From contig CM067357.1 in the NCBI GenBank assembly GCA_034190875.2, positions 21,362,144 to 21,426,143 of the forward strand: a stretch of 64,000 nt of DNA, in the 5' to 3' direction. The position numbers were made by a program, and so were the translations under genes. The stretch is from Urechis unicinctus (Eukaryota > Annelida > Polychaeta > Xenopneusta > Urechidae). Below are positions 1 through 13,440 of this stretch, one piece after another (position 1 is the stretch's first letter; the number at the start of each line of letters is the position of its first letter). The notes under the pieces are model-generated. The model was not told the origin of the DNA. It did no database searches and saw only the letters and a program-made list of their open reading frames with translations.

Positions 1-2626
<2,626 letters not shown>

Positions 2627-2697
2627 GTATGCGTAGCGTGATAATCAGTGATCGACTATTCTGTTGAATATAGGTTGTTGCATATTGTATCCAGATG

Positions 2698-2794
2698 CTT
2701 CATATAAACAATTGCAATGCATGGTATTTATCTTTGCAGTTGTATCTTCATATAAACAATTGAAATGCATGGCATTTATCGGTGCGGTTGTTAA
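2698..2794. repeat. Tandem duplication of a 48-bp unit
   Basis: Two adjacent copies both begin with cttcatataaacaattg and continue with atgcatgg(t/c)atttatc. They differ at a handful of positions. This is a local slippage or small tandem duplication with no known function. Confidence 0.85.
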
Positions 2795-3700
2795 TTTCTG
2801 TTTCCCAATCTAATGAAACTAAAAAAGCTAAGCTGCAGATGTTGGGAGAATGCAGAGCGACATCGCAGCTTACTCTAATAATTGAATAATTCGGTACGGG
2901 TCCTATGCACGGCGCGTGTCGTTGATTTTCGTCATGAAAGGAGATTCATAGCACGTTGTCCAATGTTTTTGATTATTGTCATTCCGATGGTAGTGCTGAT
3001 AAAACATTATATATTGCAGCACAAACATAATCATGTGACGGAGCATGTATGTTTATGTGTGCATTTCTTCGGACATAATGTTCAAGCAATTTTATCATCA
3101 TGTCTGTATTATCATTCACTGAGTTAAATTTATTTTAACATTCTCTACTTATACACTGACATGTCCATTTTGTGAAAATGCATCACTAGCCCTTTTCTTA
3201 ACATCATGGCGGTGTGATATCTGCGTCCTCTTTGTTCGCATGGTCTTACTCACTTGTTAGTTGCCATCCAAGACTAATATTATTGTCGCCCGGCAGTCGG
3301 TGCCCAAAATGAGAATACTTATCGCCATAAACAATCAAGAAAATTCGAAGACTAAATGGATGAGCGAGTATACGATTTTCATCCTTTCAAACGGTTTATA
3401 TTGGTGTGATGACCTAACGTTTCTTTTATTATACGGTGCTGTCCATTGCAGTATATGTAGCGTTGTATTTTGTTTTTGTTTATGTAAGGCTTGCGCAACA
3501 GGGGTTAATAAAGAGATGGCTTATACACTCTTTGGATTAATCCAATCATTGCCGTGTATTTGGCATATATAGCGCTAACTTCATCAGAAATGGTAAAAGG
3601 CAAAACGGCACTAGGATAGTGCGTATTTTTAGTACTTCTTGTTATATTGTTCTGCGTATTGTAATATAATCAACAAAAAAAAACTGTGGCTGTGATACCA
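2795..3700. other. No gene recognised
   Basis: ORFs of up to 103 codons occur on the + strand (3261-3572) but show no family signature, no repeat and no codon pattern that distinguishes them from chance in AT-rich DNA. The stretch immediately precedes the alkaline phosphatase relics and could be 5' intron sequence of that gene. Confidence 0.5.
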
Positions 3701-3721
3701 TATATTCATTCTCTCCGAGAG

Positions 3722-3765
3722 GGCCGCAACCTGCTCCAGCTACGTCATTCATGGACGCCAGTACC
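3722..3765 (+). pseudogene. Possible alkaline phosphatase exon trace (TPAxxYAHS region)
   Basis: The stretch gcaacctgctccagctacg followed by tcattcatgg can be read, allowing a shift, as A-T-P-A-x-Y-x-H-S-W. This is the conserved segment after the V-T-H motif in the family. Similar sequence (cctgtacagcttacgctgctcatgg type) recurs in the repeat units near 15.0, 22.95, 43.08, 47.45 and 52.35 kb, which supports common origin. It is short and degenerate, so the assignment rests mostly on its collinear position before clearer exons. Confidence 0.3.
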
Positions 3766-4384
3766 AGAACACCATCTGGTGATCACTCAGAAAAACACGT
3801 CTGCTTTTGTCAGACAATAAATTGCAACCATCCAAAACCCCATGAATCAGGTAGTCCAAATGCGATATTTGTTTTCGTTTGACTACACAATTGCCAACAG
3901 CAGCAGATTCGATCCCAGGTGTGTTTTGCTCAATAGGTATGGGAGGATGACAAAGCAGCTACGGGCGCCGCCACCTATCGACTGGTACACAGTGATACCA
4001 TTGCACCACATTGCTCATCAGAATCATGATTTTGTTAAGTCATGGTTTACTTCCAAGAATACCTAAATGGTTCTATCATTCACAGGTTTTATGGCTAGAC
4101 CATTAAAATCACACCATAGGGGAAGCGTGTAGAAGTATTATATAAAAAAAGAACGCTGCCACAAAGACCAAAATCATAAGTGCAGTAAACCCGGACTCTT
4201 TCAAAGTCAACGTGACATAGCTGTCTCTCATTGGATATTGGGATATACTCTGATTTTGATGAGGCAACTTTTTGTAGCAGTGGCAATTGTTGTGTAATGT
4301 GTACAGTTTGATATCTGTGATTAATTGGTCGCTTTAAGTAAGAAGATGACCAGAAGTGCTTTACAAAACACAGCGACCTACACC

Positions 4385-4655
4385 ATAGCAGTAGGGTGGT
4401 ATAATGGGGGCAGTAGGGTGCGATAATGGGTCGGACAAATGGCGGAGCGAGCGAGAGTCGTTGGGCGCTTGTTCATAGTCCAGTATGACAATCAAGAGGG
4501 GCTTGACTTGACGGCAGGCGCAAACCTACAGCGTGTCAAATGGTCATCATAATGTGACGAGTCTTCGGCGAATGGACGGATTTGATAGGCCCCCGATTTA
4601 CATATGATGGGTCGATTTGATCCATTGGATCTACAAATTATTCTGCTGACGGGGC
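4385..4655 (+). pseudogene. Possible alkaline phosphatase exon trace (MGGGR / R-x-DG / DYLLG region)
   Basis: Reading with frame shifts, the stretch gives V-I-M-G-G-S-R near 4400, R-R-M-D-G-F-D near 4567-4590, and T-N-Y-x-L-L just before 4653. The family has the same three features in this order (MGGGR, R-x-DGRDL, TDYLLG-LF). The following exon at 5083 begins exactly with the second and third bases of the Gly codon and then L-F-S, as expected if this exon ended in LLG. The expected GT donor after the Gly base is not seen (ggggcaattc). Decay is too advanced for certainty. Confidence 0.42.
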
Positions 4656-5082
4656 AATTCATCGCCAGTGAAGTTGTGAAAAATGCATGTGTATGGATCC
4701 ATTTTCAGCATCCGCAATTTGAACGACTATGATGAGGTCGTAAATGCTAGCTTTAAGATATGCCGCCGCCGCCACCGTCGCGTAAACAATGTATGAAAGT
4801 AGGCGTCCTAAACGCATTCAATTTCCATTGTCTTCAGAGACGCTGGCGATATTGATTATAGCATCATATTGGTCTGGCCCAAGTTTCTGTGGTATCATTT
4901 GTTGATAAAAGAAGCACAGAGTCTGCATGATTAAACAGTTATTGTACCGACGATAAAAAGAGTGATTTACGAAGGATGTGTTACTTATCACACATTGTAT
5001 GGCAGCGACCTGGTTCCTTATTCCCGATCGGTTTATTACCAAACTGGTCATCCATACAAGTCAATGGCTTTGTAATGTTCAG

Positions 5083-5214
5083 GGTTGTTTTCGCGGTGTC
5101 ACATGTCATATGAGCGGGAGAGACCGGCCAATCAGCCATCGCTGTCCACCATGACCAGGAAGGCGATAGAAGTCCTGCAGAAGAACGACAATGGCTTCTT
5201 CCTCGTGGTGGAAG
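5083..5214 (+). CDS. Alkaline phosphatase internal exon, intact
   Basis: Open in one frame for 132 nt (44 codons), preceded by an AG acceptor (5081-5082) and followed by a gtgtgt donor (5215). Both borders are phase 1, so the exon is symmetric. It encodes LFS-x-x-HMSYE-x-ER, then PSLSTMTRKAIEVLQKN and NGFFLVVEG. This is the family segment that leads into the Mg-binding Glu of VEGG (GAA at 5211-5213). GC-rich third positions contrast with the AT-rich surroundings, as expected for sequence that was under coding constraint. Joining its last base to the exon at 5478 recreates the Gly-Gly of the family motif. Its partner exon is broken, so this is probably a surviving exon of a dead gene, unless that damage is an assembly error. 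Confidence 0.88.
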
Positions 5215-5477
5215 GTGTGTTACATAACGTTATCAGTTTAAAATGTAGCAGGTTGAAAGAGACCCAGTGTCAGTTGTTCATGCCTCTAAGCACGAGACTG
5301 TCAAATTAATGGTGACCATCTTGCTTTGAGCATTTTAACAAAGCCACATCGTTTTCATGATTGATGAAGATTTTCATCACCTAAATATCTATTGTGTTGA
5401 ACAAATGGACACTGTAAAATAAGGGGATCAATATTACCCGATTCTTGACACGGCTTACTTCAGGTAAAGGGATCTAG

Positions 5478-5745
5478 GTGGCCGTATTGATATGGCACCC
5501 ACGCGTCCACCAAAGCGCGCCTGGCGGAAACGAGTTGCCTAGGCTTCAGACGGCACACATGCGAGTGATGCCGACACGGGATCGTGGTCAGACAGATCCT
5601 CGACGTGGACGTCTTCAGGACGGTTACCACCTGAAGGCTCAGAGTTCAGCTGAGATGACGTCCGAGACACACGGTGGGACATCTTGGCCATTTACGCGAG
5701 GGGTTCCATGGCACACCTGTTCCAGGGGGTCCAGATATACACCTG
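5478..5745 (+). pseudogene. Alkaline phosphatase 3' exon, frameshifted and internally deleted
   Basis: It starts after an AG (ctag, 5476-5477) in the phase that matches the previous donor. It opens with G-R-I-D-M-A (Asp is a Zn ligand in the family) and then loses one base near 5499; in the shifted frame H-A-S-T-K-A-R-L-A-E-T follows. Next come remnants of D-A-D-T-x-I-V-V and of the H-V-F-T-F-x-G-Y segment, then an abrupt jump to S-E-T-H-G-G (Zn-ligand His codon at 5670-5672). A further one-base loss near 5678 precedes A-I-Y-A-R-G-S-M-A-H-L-F. About 40 residues normally lying between the TADHSH and ETHGG motifs are missing. The frame that starts inside it stays open to 6655, but beyond about 5730 the translation is low-complexity and not family-like. 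Confidence 0.85.
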
Positions 5746-5899
5746 TAATACTGACAACAATCACAACACGACGTATATACAAGTTCATTTTCAACTACCA
5801 TGCTACTCGTTATTGCGTCTACTTGCAATCCACCCTGCCTGCCTTCATCATGATTTCAGCTACATCAATCTTTGCATCACATTAGCAATGTTTTTATCT

Positions 5900-6130
5900 C
5901 GTCCATCGTCATCTTATCGTTACGGGACACATCTTCATCATCACCTTCACTCCTATACTCATAATCCATCATCATCACCATCATCACCAGTATCACCATG
6001 TAGCCATTGGTGGCCCATTTCATCCATCAGAGCACAATCAGTCCATCATTCCTCATCATTAGATCATAACCTTAATATCATAGTGGTATTGCTTTGTTGC
6101 CAGCAGCAACAGCAGCATCGCCCAGCAGCA
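5900..6130. repeat. Low-complexity TCA/CAT- and CAG-rich stretch
   Basis: Dense catcat, catcacc and cagcag runs, probably a decayed triplet microsatellite. The 323-codon ORF crossing it (5684-6655) is open because of this composition and because it begins and ends in phosphatase relics. Confidence 0.7.
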
Positions 6131-6397
6131 GAATCACTAGCTGCCATTGTATTGTTACCAATAAGAAACATCATGTGGAATATGAAGATTGATCATCCAA
6201 TGATCTCTTGTCCTAATGCCAAAACTAATCGATTAACGGTGCAACTGACGCTAAAGGGATCATCGGCTGCGACTTATTGGTTGTCTGTCGTACATGGTAC
6301 AGTGACATGGGGGCCAGCATATGAATGGTCAACCTGCTATGATCTATATTGGTCAACCTGCTATGTTTTGATATTTCGCCTAATCTTACATCGGAGG

Positions 6398-6440
6398 GGT
6401 AACATGGCACATTTGTTTCAGGGTGTCCAAAAAATACCTG
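6398..6440 (+). pseudogene. Second relic of the alkaline phosphatase C-terminal exon
   Basis: The frame reads G-N-M-A-H-L-F-Q-G-V-Q, nearly the same as the end of the exon at 5478-5745 (G-S-M-A-H-L-F-Q-G-V-Q). It is about 700 bp downstream of the first copy and is preceded by sequence (cctgctatg...cttacatcg) that recurs in the repeat units at 15.1, 23.0 and 52.25 kb. In those units the same position holds a still more decayed version (taatatgtgcaatttgttgac), which suggests every unit once carried this exon. The small size makes independent proof difficult. Confidence 0.6.
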
Positions 6441-6689
6441 AAATTTGGACAACAATCACGGTGCGTATGGTACAATTTTTTCGCTATATAAACTACCAGT
6501 CTCTTATTCTTACCTCGCATCTTCGCCTACGTTTACTTAAAGTGACACTTTGCGATTGCATTTCAAGTGTCCTCAGACAAATTGTTGTGTCGCACTTTTT
6601 GCTGAACATCGGATTAGAAAATGTTTCTAAAATGTCAACGTTTTTGACCCGATGAGATGACACTATTTAATGTGTGGTAGGTGCGTAAG

Positions 6690-7865
6690 CGATGTTGTTC
6701 GAGACAACATTGGTACATCATAACATGCAATGGTAATCCGTTCGTTCGTTTTCAGTTGTACATTACTGCAAAGATGTAACGGTCATACGTTGTGGCACGG
6801 ATGGATTTTACTGCATGCAGCTGCCATCGACTTCATGGCTTGTGGCTTTGATACGGCCCTTGTGTCTCACTAAGTACAGTACTTCCAGACTTTATTTCTT
6901 TATTTATGATTGACATTCCTATTTGGTCTTTTACCGAGATTAACTCGTGGCTGAAACAGCGAATATGACAGTAGAAGCTGTATATTAACAAACGTTATCC
7001 CTGAATTAACTGATGATCAAAACACGCTCACAAGTTAATCTTTACATAAAAACAAATCGTCCCCATTGTATGTGCATTGAAATCTCGTGATTCAATAATG
7101 GTTCTGCTTGCTCACCAATCGCTAATAACTGGTCTAAAAGTCACGCTAGGATGTGATAAAAATTATCTGTCAACGCAATAAGCAGATAGGCTGACGATAT
7201 ACGAAAGTGTGCTTGTATTGATTATCTCTCAATATTACAGAAACATAGCCAATCCGTTGAACGAGTTTGATCTTTAACTATACAATAACAGCTTTTTTAC
7301 TCAGGCACTTGCGCTGAATGTTTTCGGACATAGCAAACATTGTTATTGCTGCTTACTCTACAACAGCTATAACAGATCATATGTAACACTGTATTTCAAT
7401 TGTTCTCCAACGGTGCATAATGTCTGAATAACTTTATATGCTCAACAATGTTTTATTTGTGCAAGTACAACAATAAATCTGACAAACCGCTAGTTATGCT
7501 GTTGCATGGCTACTGTGCAGTCGGTCATCCTTTGTACTGAGTGTTACATGAAAGGCTTTCAGGCCAAGTGTCATGTGGCAGTGCCCTGAGAGAGATCCGG
7601 AAACTATAAAAGTGTTTCCACTCGTTCCGCCATGCGATAAATATCACAGACTTATACATAATGCAAATAGCATCGCCAAACCAACCTGTCACTATGCAAA
7701 TTCCATTACTGAACTATTATGTATGGATAATTGTCATTTCCTTTCTAGTCTCCCGTTGAGACTTTCTGGCGCTCGAAAATGTCACTAAAATATTTGTCTT
7801 TCGTCAGAGGCTTGTTGGTGATATCCATATTTTAGCCATGTATGCAACTATATGACATGGACCGT
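6690..7865 (+). repeat. Repeat-unit module P (first copy)
   Basis: About 1.2 kb of non-coding sequence that recurs in the same orientation at roughly 15.48-16.33, 19.08-19.74, 23.11-23.95 and 28.98-29.47 kb, and inverted at about 42.5-42.95, 46.9-47.3, 49.9-50.3 and 50.75-51.6 kb. Shared landmarks include the cattgtatg...ctcgtgatt stretch near 7070, the tgctcaacaatgtttta stretch near 7440, and an embedded reverse copy of repeat R (7500-7735). Here it lies directly upstream of phosphatase exon relics, so it may derive from an intron of the ancestral gene. Confidence 0.7.
7500..7735 (-). repeat. Dispersed repeat R, reverse copy
   Basis: Reverse-strand copy of a family that recurs throughout the window. 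Landmarks are the gcctacagtagc-type end, a ...tccggccac... core (here tccggaaac), the cttatcgc / agtctgtgtcac stretch, and gaaatgacaatcatcc at the other end. It lies within module P. Confidence 0.6.
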
Positions 7866-7880
7866 TACCCGTTCCCGCAG

Positions 7881-7957
7881 ACAGGCGCCACCTACCGAAT
7901 GGTTGACCAGGAGCATGAAGAAGAAGGACAGCGGCCCCTTCCTCATGGTGGAATATG
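7881..7957 (+). pseudogene. Alkaline phosphatase exon relic (copy of 5083-5214)
   Basis: The frame reads T-R-S-M-K-K-K-D-S-G-P-F-L-M-V-E and then stops shortly after, matching T-R-K-A-I-E-V-L-Q-K-N-D-N-G-F-F-L-V-V-E with a deletion of about 12 nt. The 5' part of the exon is replaced by a gcgccacctaccga-type sequence common to many repeat units. The distance to the next relic at 8219 (about 262 bp) equals the intron of the first copy (263 bp). Confidence 0.75.
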
Positions 7958-8218
7958 TGCAGTGAGACAATGTCGTTTTACCTGGTGATGTGTTATTTAC
8001 TGTAGACGCATAAGGATACACCTTCTAGGAATATCCATGCAACTCATTTATATGTCGTGAGGCAAAACAGTTAGATAAGTTCGTGTTTAAATTCAGAGTT
8101 GGGGTATATAGCAAATCAAAACGGAATTAATGTAAAGTTGGTCAATTATTTTACTTGCAGCATGAACTGATGTAAAATGTTTATGGGCAAGTTGTTTTAA
8201 ATTGATGCATTGTTCATT

Positions 8219-8320
8219 GGGGACGGCTTGTCATGGCTCACAACGGGTCCCACTCTAAGCGCGCCCTGACGGAGACTAGTAAGCTGTTTAATGCTGTACA
8301 GATGGCAGTGGTGTGACCGT
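8219..8320 (+). pseudogene. Alkaline phosphatase 3' exon relic (copy of 5478 region)
   Basis: The frame reads G-R-L-V-M-A-H-N-G-S, then K-R-A-L-T-E-T-S-K-L-F-N-A-V-Q-M-A-V. This aligns with the family segment G-R-I-D-x-x-H-H...A-L-x-E-T...A-V-x-x-A. The Zn-ligand Asp has become Val and the second His has become Asn. A stop follows, so metal binding would be lost. A mirrored copy on the opposite strand at 56640-56850 keeps more of the downstream exon. Confidence 0.8.
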
Positions 8321-8469
8321 CCTTATCAATTAGATTTATATATTAACTGTAGTAAGCGTCGTCAACCAGTGTGGAGTCATAATCCCCCCCCACCCCTTAA
8401 ATCCCTAACCGTGATATCTGAAGTAAACGGTCACTAGCCAAATTAAATAATCCCGATGTAGTAAGTAGA

Positions 8470-8602
8470 GCCCTTTGAAGTAAGTCATCGTCATCACCCA
8501 GATCACCGTCGTCCTCCTCATCGTTGCCATCATCATGCTACCACTAAAATGCGACTTAATTCTGCCACTATTACTTCTTCTCCTGCTATTGGTACTATAC
8601 TT

Positions 8603-8649
<47 letters not shown>

Positions 8650-8770
8650 GTTTCTCCTACTACCGCATCTTCCTCTTCTAAACTATTACCATCATAACAA
8701 CAACAACAACTTCTAATGATGCGTATTCACCTTCTGCTTTAGATATCACTTCTAATAATAGAGCTGCTCT
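8470..8770. repeat. Degenerate triplet microsatellite with (CTA)n core
   Basis: A perfect CTA run lies at about 8602-8649 inside a wider ctt/cta/caa-rich region. The mirrored locus near 56.1-56.48 kb shows the complementary triplets (TAG/GTA) and an adjacent GAT expansion. The same locus in the later units (30.32-30.45, 41.7-41.85 and 58.19-58.29 kb) survives as a short threonine/serine-rich reading frame. Confidence 0.9.
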
Positions 8771-8779
8771 CTTGTTATA

Positions 8780-9138
8780 CTCATACGGATCCTACTGCTG
8801 CTAGTTCTGTAGCTCAGTCGTGTTATCATTATCTGACATAGACATGTGTTGTTTCCTTGCAGCTCTTATTAGCCCACATATCACATAGTTATGTGTTGTT
8901 TCGTTGGCAGGAGCAGCATCAGTTCGCCCATACCGCACAATATGCAGCTCGCATCGGGGATAATAAGAAACAGCATGAAACGAATTTGCTGACTTCCGCT
9001 ATATATTGAGATGGCAGGGAATATGAACAGGACAACGAGCTATGTTGGAACGCCTTTTGTGCAATCATATATCTGTGTAGAAATGATATTGGCCAGTATA
9101 TAATATCAAAGAAACCAATGCGTTTGGCACTGTACTCA
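8780..9138. repeat. Repeat-unit segment between triplet and CA loci
   Basis: The sequence around 8905-8990 (ggcaggagcagc ... gcagctcgcatcgggga) recurs at 30570-30640 and 58430-58500 (+) and inverted at 41510-41585 and 55960-56040. It is non-coding as far as I can see and marks the same unit position each time. Confidence 0.75.
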
Positions 9139-9348
9139 CACGCACACACGCACACTGACACATACACACATACACACACACATACACAAACACATACACA
9201 CGCACACACATACACATGCACACATACACATACATACATACACGAACACTTACACACACATACACACACACAAATATATACACACACACATACTCAATCA
9301 CACACGAGCAACAATGCACATATACACGAACCCGTACACACACACATA
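9139..9348. repeat. (CA)n microsatellite, imperfect
   Basis: About 200 bp of CA interrupted by ta, ga and cg. Overlapping ORFs on both strands here encode only Cys-Val or His-Thr repeats and are artefacts of the repeat. Equivalent loci are at 30852-30900 and 58712-58765; in the inverted unit this is 41155-41300. Confidence 0.97.
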
Positions 9349-10306
9349 CAGATGGTTATTTTACATTCCATTACAAAACATGGTTTATTCACATTGCTGT
9401 ATTTAATTAAAACAGGAAAGAATCCAACTTCGTCAGTAGAAGCAGTGTTGGTAGTTATAACTTAGCAATGTACACTATAACACGAGGAGGCACTGCTTGC
9501 CTGTTTATACTAACATATCGATAGTGCATTATCTAAGTGGTCTCTTTTAAGTGGTCATTGGTCATTCAGCATGCTGGTCATTCACGTGTTGTATTGCAAG
9601 CATCGATATGAAGAAACCCCCTGATTGCAAGCACACATGTTTCTGTATACAGCGTTATGCGTCTTTTTAGTGCGTAATCTCTAAAAGTTGGGATGGCAGC
9701 TCCAGCTTTAACGAGACCTCCGTGTTCCTTTAATAGCGACCCCATTGTTATGTTGTTCGTCAAGTAGAGAATGATTGATGACATACGCTGCCTGTGAACC
9801 CACCATTATTCCATATGCAAACCAACTGATGCCTGGCGTTTCTCAATAAAGCGACCCAAACCAATTCCCACTACCGCAATTCACATTAAATGCGATGTAT
9901 GAGGTGGACGTGATCTGCATGACTGCATATAGTTATATCAGTCTGATTGGCCATGCTTGCCGTCGACTTATTATGTCCTCAGTTCTCTGATTGGCACCTA
10001 TGGTATTCGACACCACCTTAATCGTATTGTTGCTTCAATGTTCGTCAGTTATGCATCTCCTAAAACCAAAGAACACAATGTATTGAAGGAATAAAACACA
10101 TCAAATTCATCATGTGTTTATACATGCGATGCATATAGATGTGTCCACCAATTATAATGGCAAGCAATAATGATAATTGTTGCATACAAAATGAAACAAG
10201 AAGCGATTGAGGCTCGTTCTCATACAACTGCATACATGACTGATTGAAATCTTCCCTTGGTGCCAACTATTTATATTCACATTGCAACGAACCAGTAAGT
10301 ATCCCT
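9349..10306. repeat. Repeat-unit sequence with module G, no gene
   Basis: Holds module G (gttgggatggcagctcc ... gagacctccgtgttcctttaa at about 9685-9735), which recurs at 16960-17010, 20470-20530 and 25015-25060, and inverted near 49030-49090. It also holds sequence mirrored at 55840-55900. No coding signal. Confidence 0.65.
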
Positions 10307-10600
10307 AAGAAATGACAGTCATCTATCTATAATACATCGCATGCACTTAGTGACGATTGATGTAGTCGCACTTCCACAGGTTGTCTTGTAGATGCTTTAA
10401 GTCTGTGACACTTATCACTTAGCAGAAGGTATTCGCCGCATCCGGCCACTCTAACGCTACTGTCCCACTACACTTGGTCTGAAAAGGCATAATTTAACAC
10501 CCAATACTTAAAACAGCTTGACTGCCTACAGCAGCCATACAAAAGCATCACCATTTGTTTGTCCTTTGTAATCTTTGAGAAGTACTGGCCAGTCAGAGAA
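10307..10600 (+). repeat. Dispersed repeat R, long copy
   Basis: One of the most complete copies. It runs from aaatgacagtcatc through tgacacttatcactt and gccgcatccggccact to agaagtactggccagtcaga. Its mirror lies at about 55770-55480. Confidence 0.7.
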
Positions 10601-11089
10601 CAGTCGAATATCAGTGCTATTGTTAATAGGAACATATTTCGTCGACGTAGATAAAACTCATTGAGAGATGCTAAACCTACCGAAAATCAGCATTCATTAG
10701 GCAAGCCAACTAAACCATAGTTGTATGCTACATTAAATAAGAAATATGATGCGAATGCAAATATGCCGTTGTGTATTTCATGCGCGTGTTCAGTTGATGC
10801 CATTAGCGTATTGACGTATTTTGGACAGTGGTTTTCTCAATCTTTTAACATCTAACTTTTCATGATATAAGGTATCCCTATACAGTTTATCTGATTTATT
10901 AATGCTGAGTAATCAATTATCGTCGTGACCTGAGTGGAAGGCTTAGTTTTAGTGAGTTAGATAAGCAATCGCATTGTGACGGACTGCGTTGTCGATGGCA
11001 ACGGTAATCTGCATGAGGTAAATGTGACCCAATCCAGAGCCGAAATATCTTAGCAGCTAGGCCCCCTATGGTCCTTCATCACACACACA
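10601..11089. repeat. Repeat-unit sequence, no gene
   Basis: Contains the mirrored stretch 10601-10690 and the segment around 10975-11050 (tggcaacggtaatctgcatgag, then gacccaatccagagccgaa). That segment recurs in degenerate form near 17960-18040, 26490-26570 and 31670-31740, and inverted near 40180-40210 and 55030-55090. Confidence 0.6.
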
Positions 11090-11530
11090 CCACAGTTATC
11101 AGTCCCCGTAATATAACTATATATACCAAATGGCTGTACTCAGTCAGATAAACATTAATACCTGTAGTTTTGTACCCACTTAATCAGACGCATTCTGCGT
11201 CTTCGTTGTTGTTGTATGCCAATATGTTAAAGGCTCTTTTGGAAGCACTGATGTGTTGGGGAATGGATGTAATTTGACAATTTGATGTGAGACCAGTCGG
11301 GAAATGGTATTTGTGTAATGACTGAGCATAACACGCACACTTTAGGGAAAGCAACTTCGTTATCCTAGCCCTTGTCTATGAATTCATCGTCTTTCTACGA
11401 ATAGTTGAACCCTTTACTGATTAAACGAAAAATGTTCCCACAGAAGCCATATTTCATGTTCCCTGGTACTGCTGTATAATCCGTATTGCTCCCCTGGGGA
11501 TGTATAAATGTATCAACTCATTATATGTAA
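11090..11530 (+). repeat. Repeat-unit module T
   Basis: Contains atggctgtactcag, the ctatgaattcatcg stretch near 11375, and the cacagaagccatatttcatg stretch near 11440. It recurs near 26590-26950 (+) and inverted near 39840-40110, 46000-46310 and 54770-55010. No reading frame is conserved among the copies. Confidence 0.65.
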
Positions 11531-11859
11531 GGATGGTAGCACACAGTGAGCCTCTGTGATATATCCCATTGTTTCATATCTTTGACGACTTAATGCGTCT
11601 TTACAAAAGCCAAAGGACAGTTGCTTGAAAATTGCATATATGCGTGAGATTCAAAATTTGATTTGGGTACAATGGTAGAGCCGAATTGATCAATGCTAGA
11701 TGCATCTTCGTGTATCTCTCAATAAGCATGTAGGGACAGGAAGAAATAATATATCGGAACCTCATCCAAAATGAGAAATATTTGCTAATTCACATAAAGG
11801 GTTGTGTTATGTTTCTAACAGTTTGAGGTTAGGGGTGGGGTATGGGGGTGTGATGATTA

Positions 11860-13440
11860 GGAAGATAAGCCACCATTTGCCACACTGTTCGAAATAGTAT
11901 CAATGAAAATGATACTTGTGTAAGATTTGTTTGTGACAAATTGACATGCCAAACATCTATAATTGTTACACAATGTTACAGCACACAAACTTCATTCAGT
12001 ACTAATTACATGAGTAAATGTTTACTAATTCACAATTGGTGCAAGACTATTTCGTATATTTACTTTCTATGCTAACAGATATGCATGTAATTCATATTTA
12101 AACGATTGAAGGCTACATTTGTATATTAGTGAGGTACAAAACGAGTTCCGCAAGTCTGGTCCCTGGAATGTGATAAACGTTTTAACCATATTTAATTAAC
12201 ATAGGGGTACAATTACGTGTAGGATTATTAGAATTGTTTTTTCTTAAACAATATATTCATGATGGCCGGTTAATAGCCATAGCACTACGTAAAAACGCAA
12301 ACCATGATACAATATTTATAAAATTTTTCAGCAGGGAGAATTTTAATGATATTTGAATAATGTTTCCGAATGTGTACCCCCGTGGATTACCTGTTAATAT
12401 TCGGCAATATAAATTCTGTAGTTTTAGTACGGATTCAGTGCATTTCTTAGATGCTTGTCCCCAGACTATGCATTATGTTAGACAAGGATATATGAATGAA
12501 TAACGCAGACTATGTAAAGTGCGTTGCCTAAATATATTTCTAGCTCGAGAACGTATGCATATGTTTGCAACTATTTTTGCATAAATGCGTTGTATATGGC
12601 TTTTCCATGTGATATAGTAAATAACAACTGATGGCTAGCTTGTATATGCTCATAATAGGTTCGATTGAAGAAGCAGTTGTGACGTAACAGTGTACACGCA
12701 TGCATATAATCTATGAATGCTACGTTAAGGATTTCCATGGCATCCTATCCTTGGTGTACGGGTTATATGAAGCGTACCATGTATCCTCAAACGACTCATC
12801 ATTCACCTAATCCATTTCATGATGGTTCGGCTTCTCTGGCATCATTAATTTTGTACTAATCGCAAAAGTTACATGGCCAATTGATTGATTTCCCAGGTTA
12901 CAAATGGCATCATCCTCTACTTTTCGATGAGAACAACCTTGGTTATACTTATTGCATATGCATGTAACAATGCATTGTTCTCGGATCACATTTCTTTCCA
13001 TTTCAGGGAATTTCCCGGCGGTTTGTGAAGCAACAATCAAGAGCAATGAAATATAGTTAATGAAGTGGAGCCGGATATTTTGCAATATGCCAAGAAGCCA
13101 ATACATCGATGAATGTTCAAAGAGTTATACTGGACGCGATTGACTGTTGAGATTACATTAGTTTTGAAGTACATAATTGCGAGCAAGCACAGTGTATTTA
13201 TTTGCTATTCCAAACTGATTATACGTTCCTTCCATGTTTTTATACCTGACTTTACTACCTAAATGACTAAAATGCGAGTCTTCTTTGAATTATTTTTTAA
13301 CCTTGTGACTTACCACTTACCTTATTCGCATATACCGCCATCTTATATATCAGGGTCGTATCATTTTGATAGTGTTTTGCCTTATAAGGTTAGAATTGTT
13401 TTGATGTTCGTCGCCTATTTACACCTGATCGGCTAGTTGA
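11860..13440. repeat. 1.6-kb segment absent from the right arm
   Basis: The right arm passes directly from the mirror of about 11860 to the mirror of about 13440 near 54070. The segment is not unique: 12600-13100 resembles 21540-21960 and 60.35-61.05 kb, and 13290-13430 resembles 27720-27880. It is therefore more likely an ancestral part of the unit deleted on the right than a new insertion on the left. No gene seen. Confidence 0.6.

Larger units (their letters stand above)
3722..5745 (+). pseudogene. Alkaline phosphatase gene, broken (3' half)
   Basis: Segments resembling consecutive parts of metazoan alkaline phosphatase occur in the correct order on one strand. These are a trace of the exon around the (T)P-A-x-Y-A-H-S motif (about 3722-3765), a trace of the exon with MGG(x)R and R-x-D-G (4385-4655), an intact exon (5083-5214), and the 3' exon holding the zinc-binding motifs (5478-5745). 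The family hydrolyses phosphomonoesters, is usually tethered outside the cell by GPI, and uses two Zn and one Mg. The last exon carries single-base deletions and an internal gap of roughly 40 codons, and the exon at 4.4-4.65 kb seems to have lost its donor site, so I infer no functional product. No 5' exons with the DGMG or catalytic DSA motifs were found. Family assignment is strong; exon assignments upstream of 5 kb are tentative. Confidence 0.8.

Noticed and set aside
3900..3925. B-box-like gattcgatccc as part of a tRNA gene
   Set aside because: No A box or acceptor pairing was found upstream, so a single 11-base match is not enough.
5684..6655. The 323-codon ORF, longest in the window
   Set aside because: It starts inside one phosphatase relic, crosses CAT/CAG-rich low-complexity DNA and ends past a second relic. 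No domain continues through it, and the middle has no coding signature.
8919..9465. Overlapping ORFs on both strands with Cys-Val or Thr-His repeats
   Set aside because: They are translations of the CA microsatellite, as are those at 15146-15457, 41077-41413 and 51927-52334.
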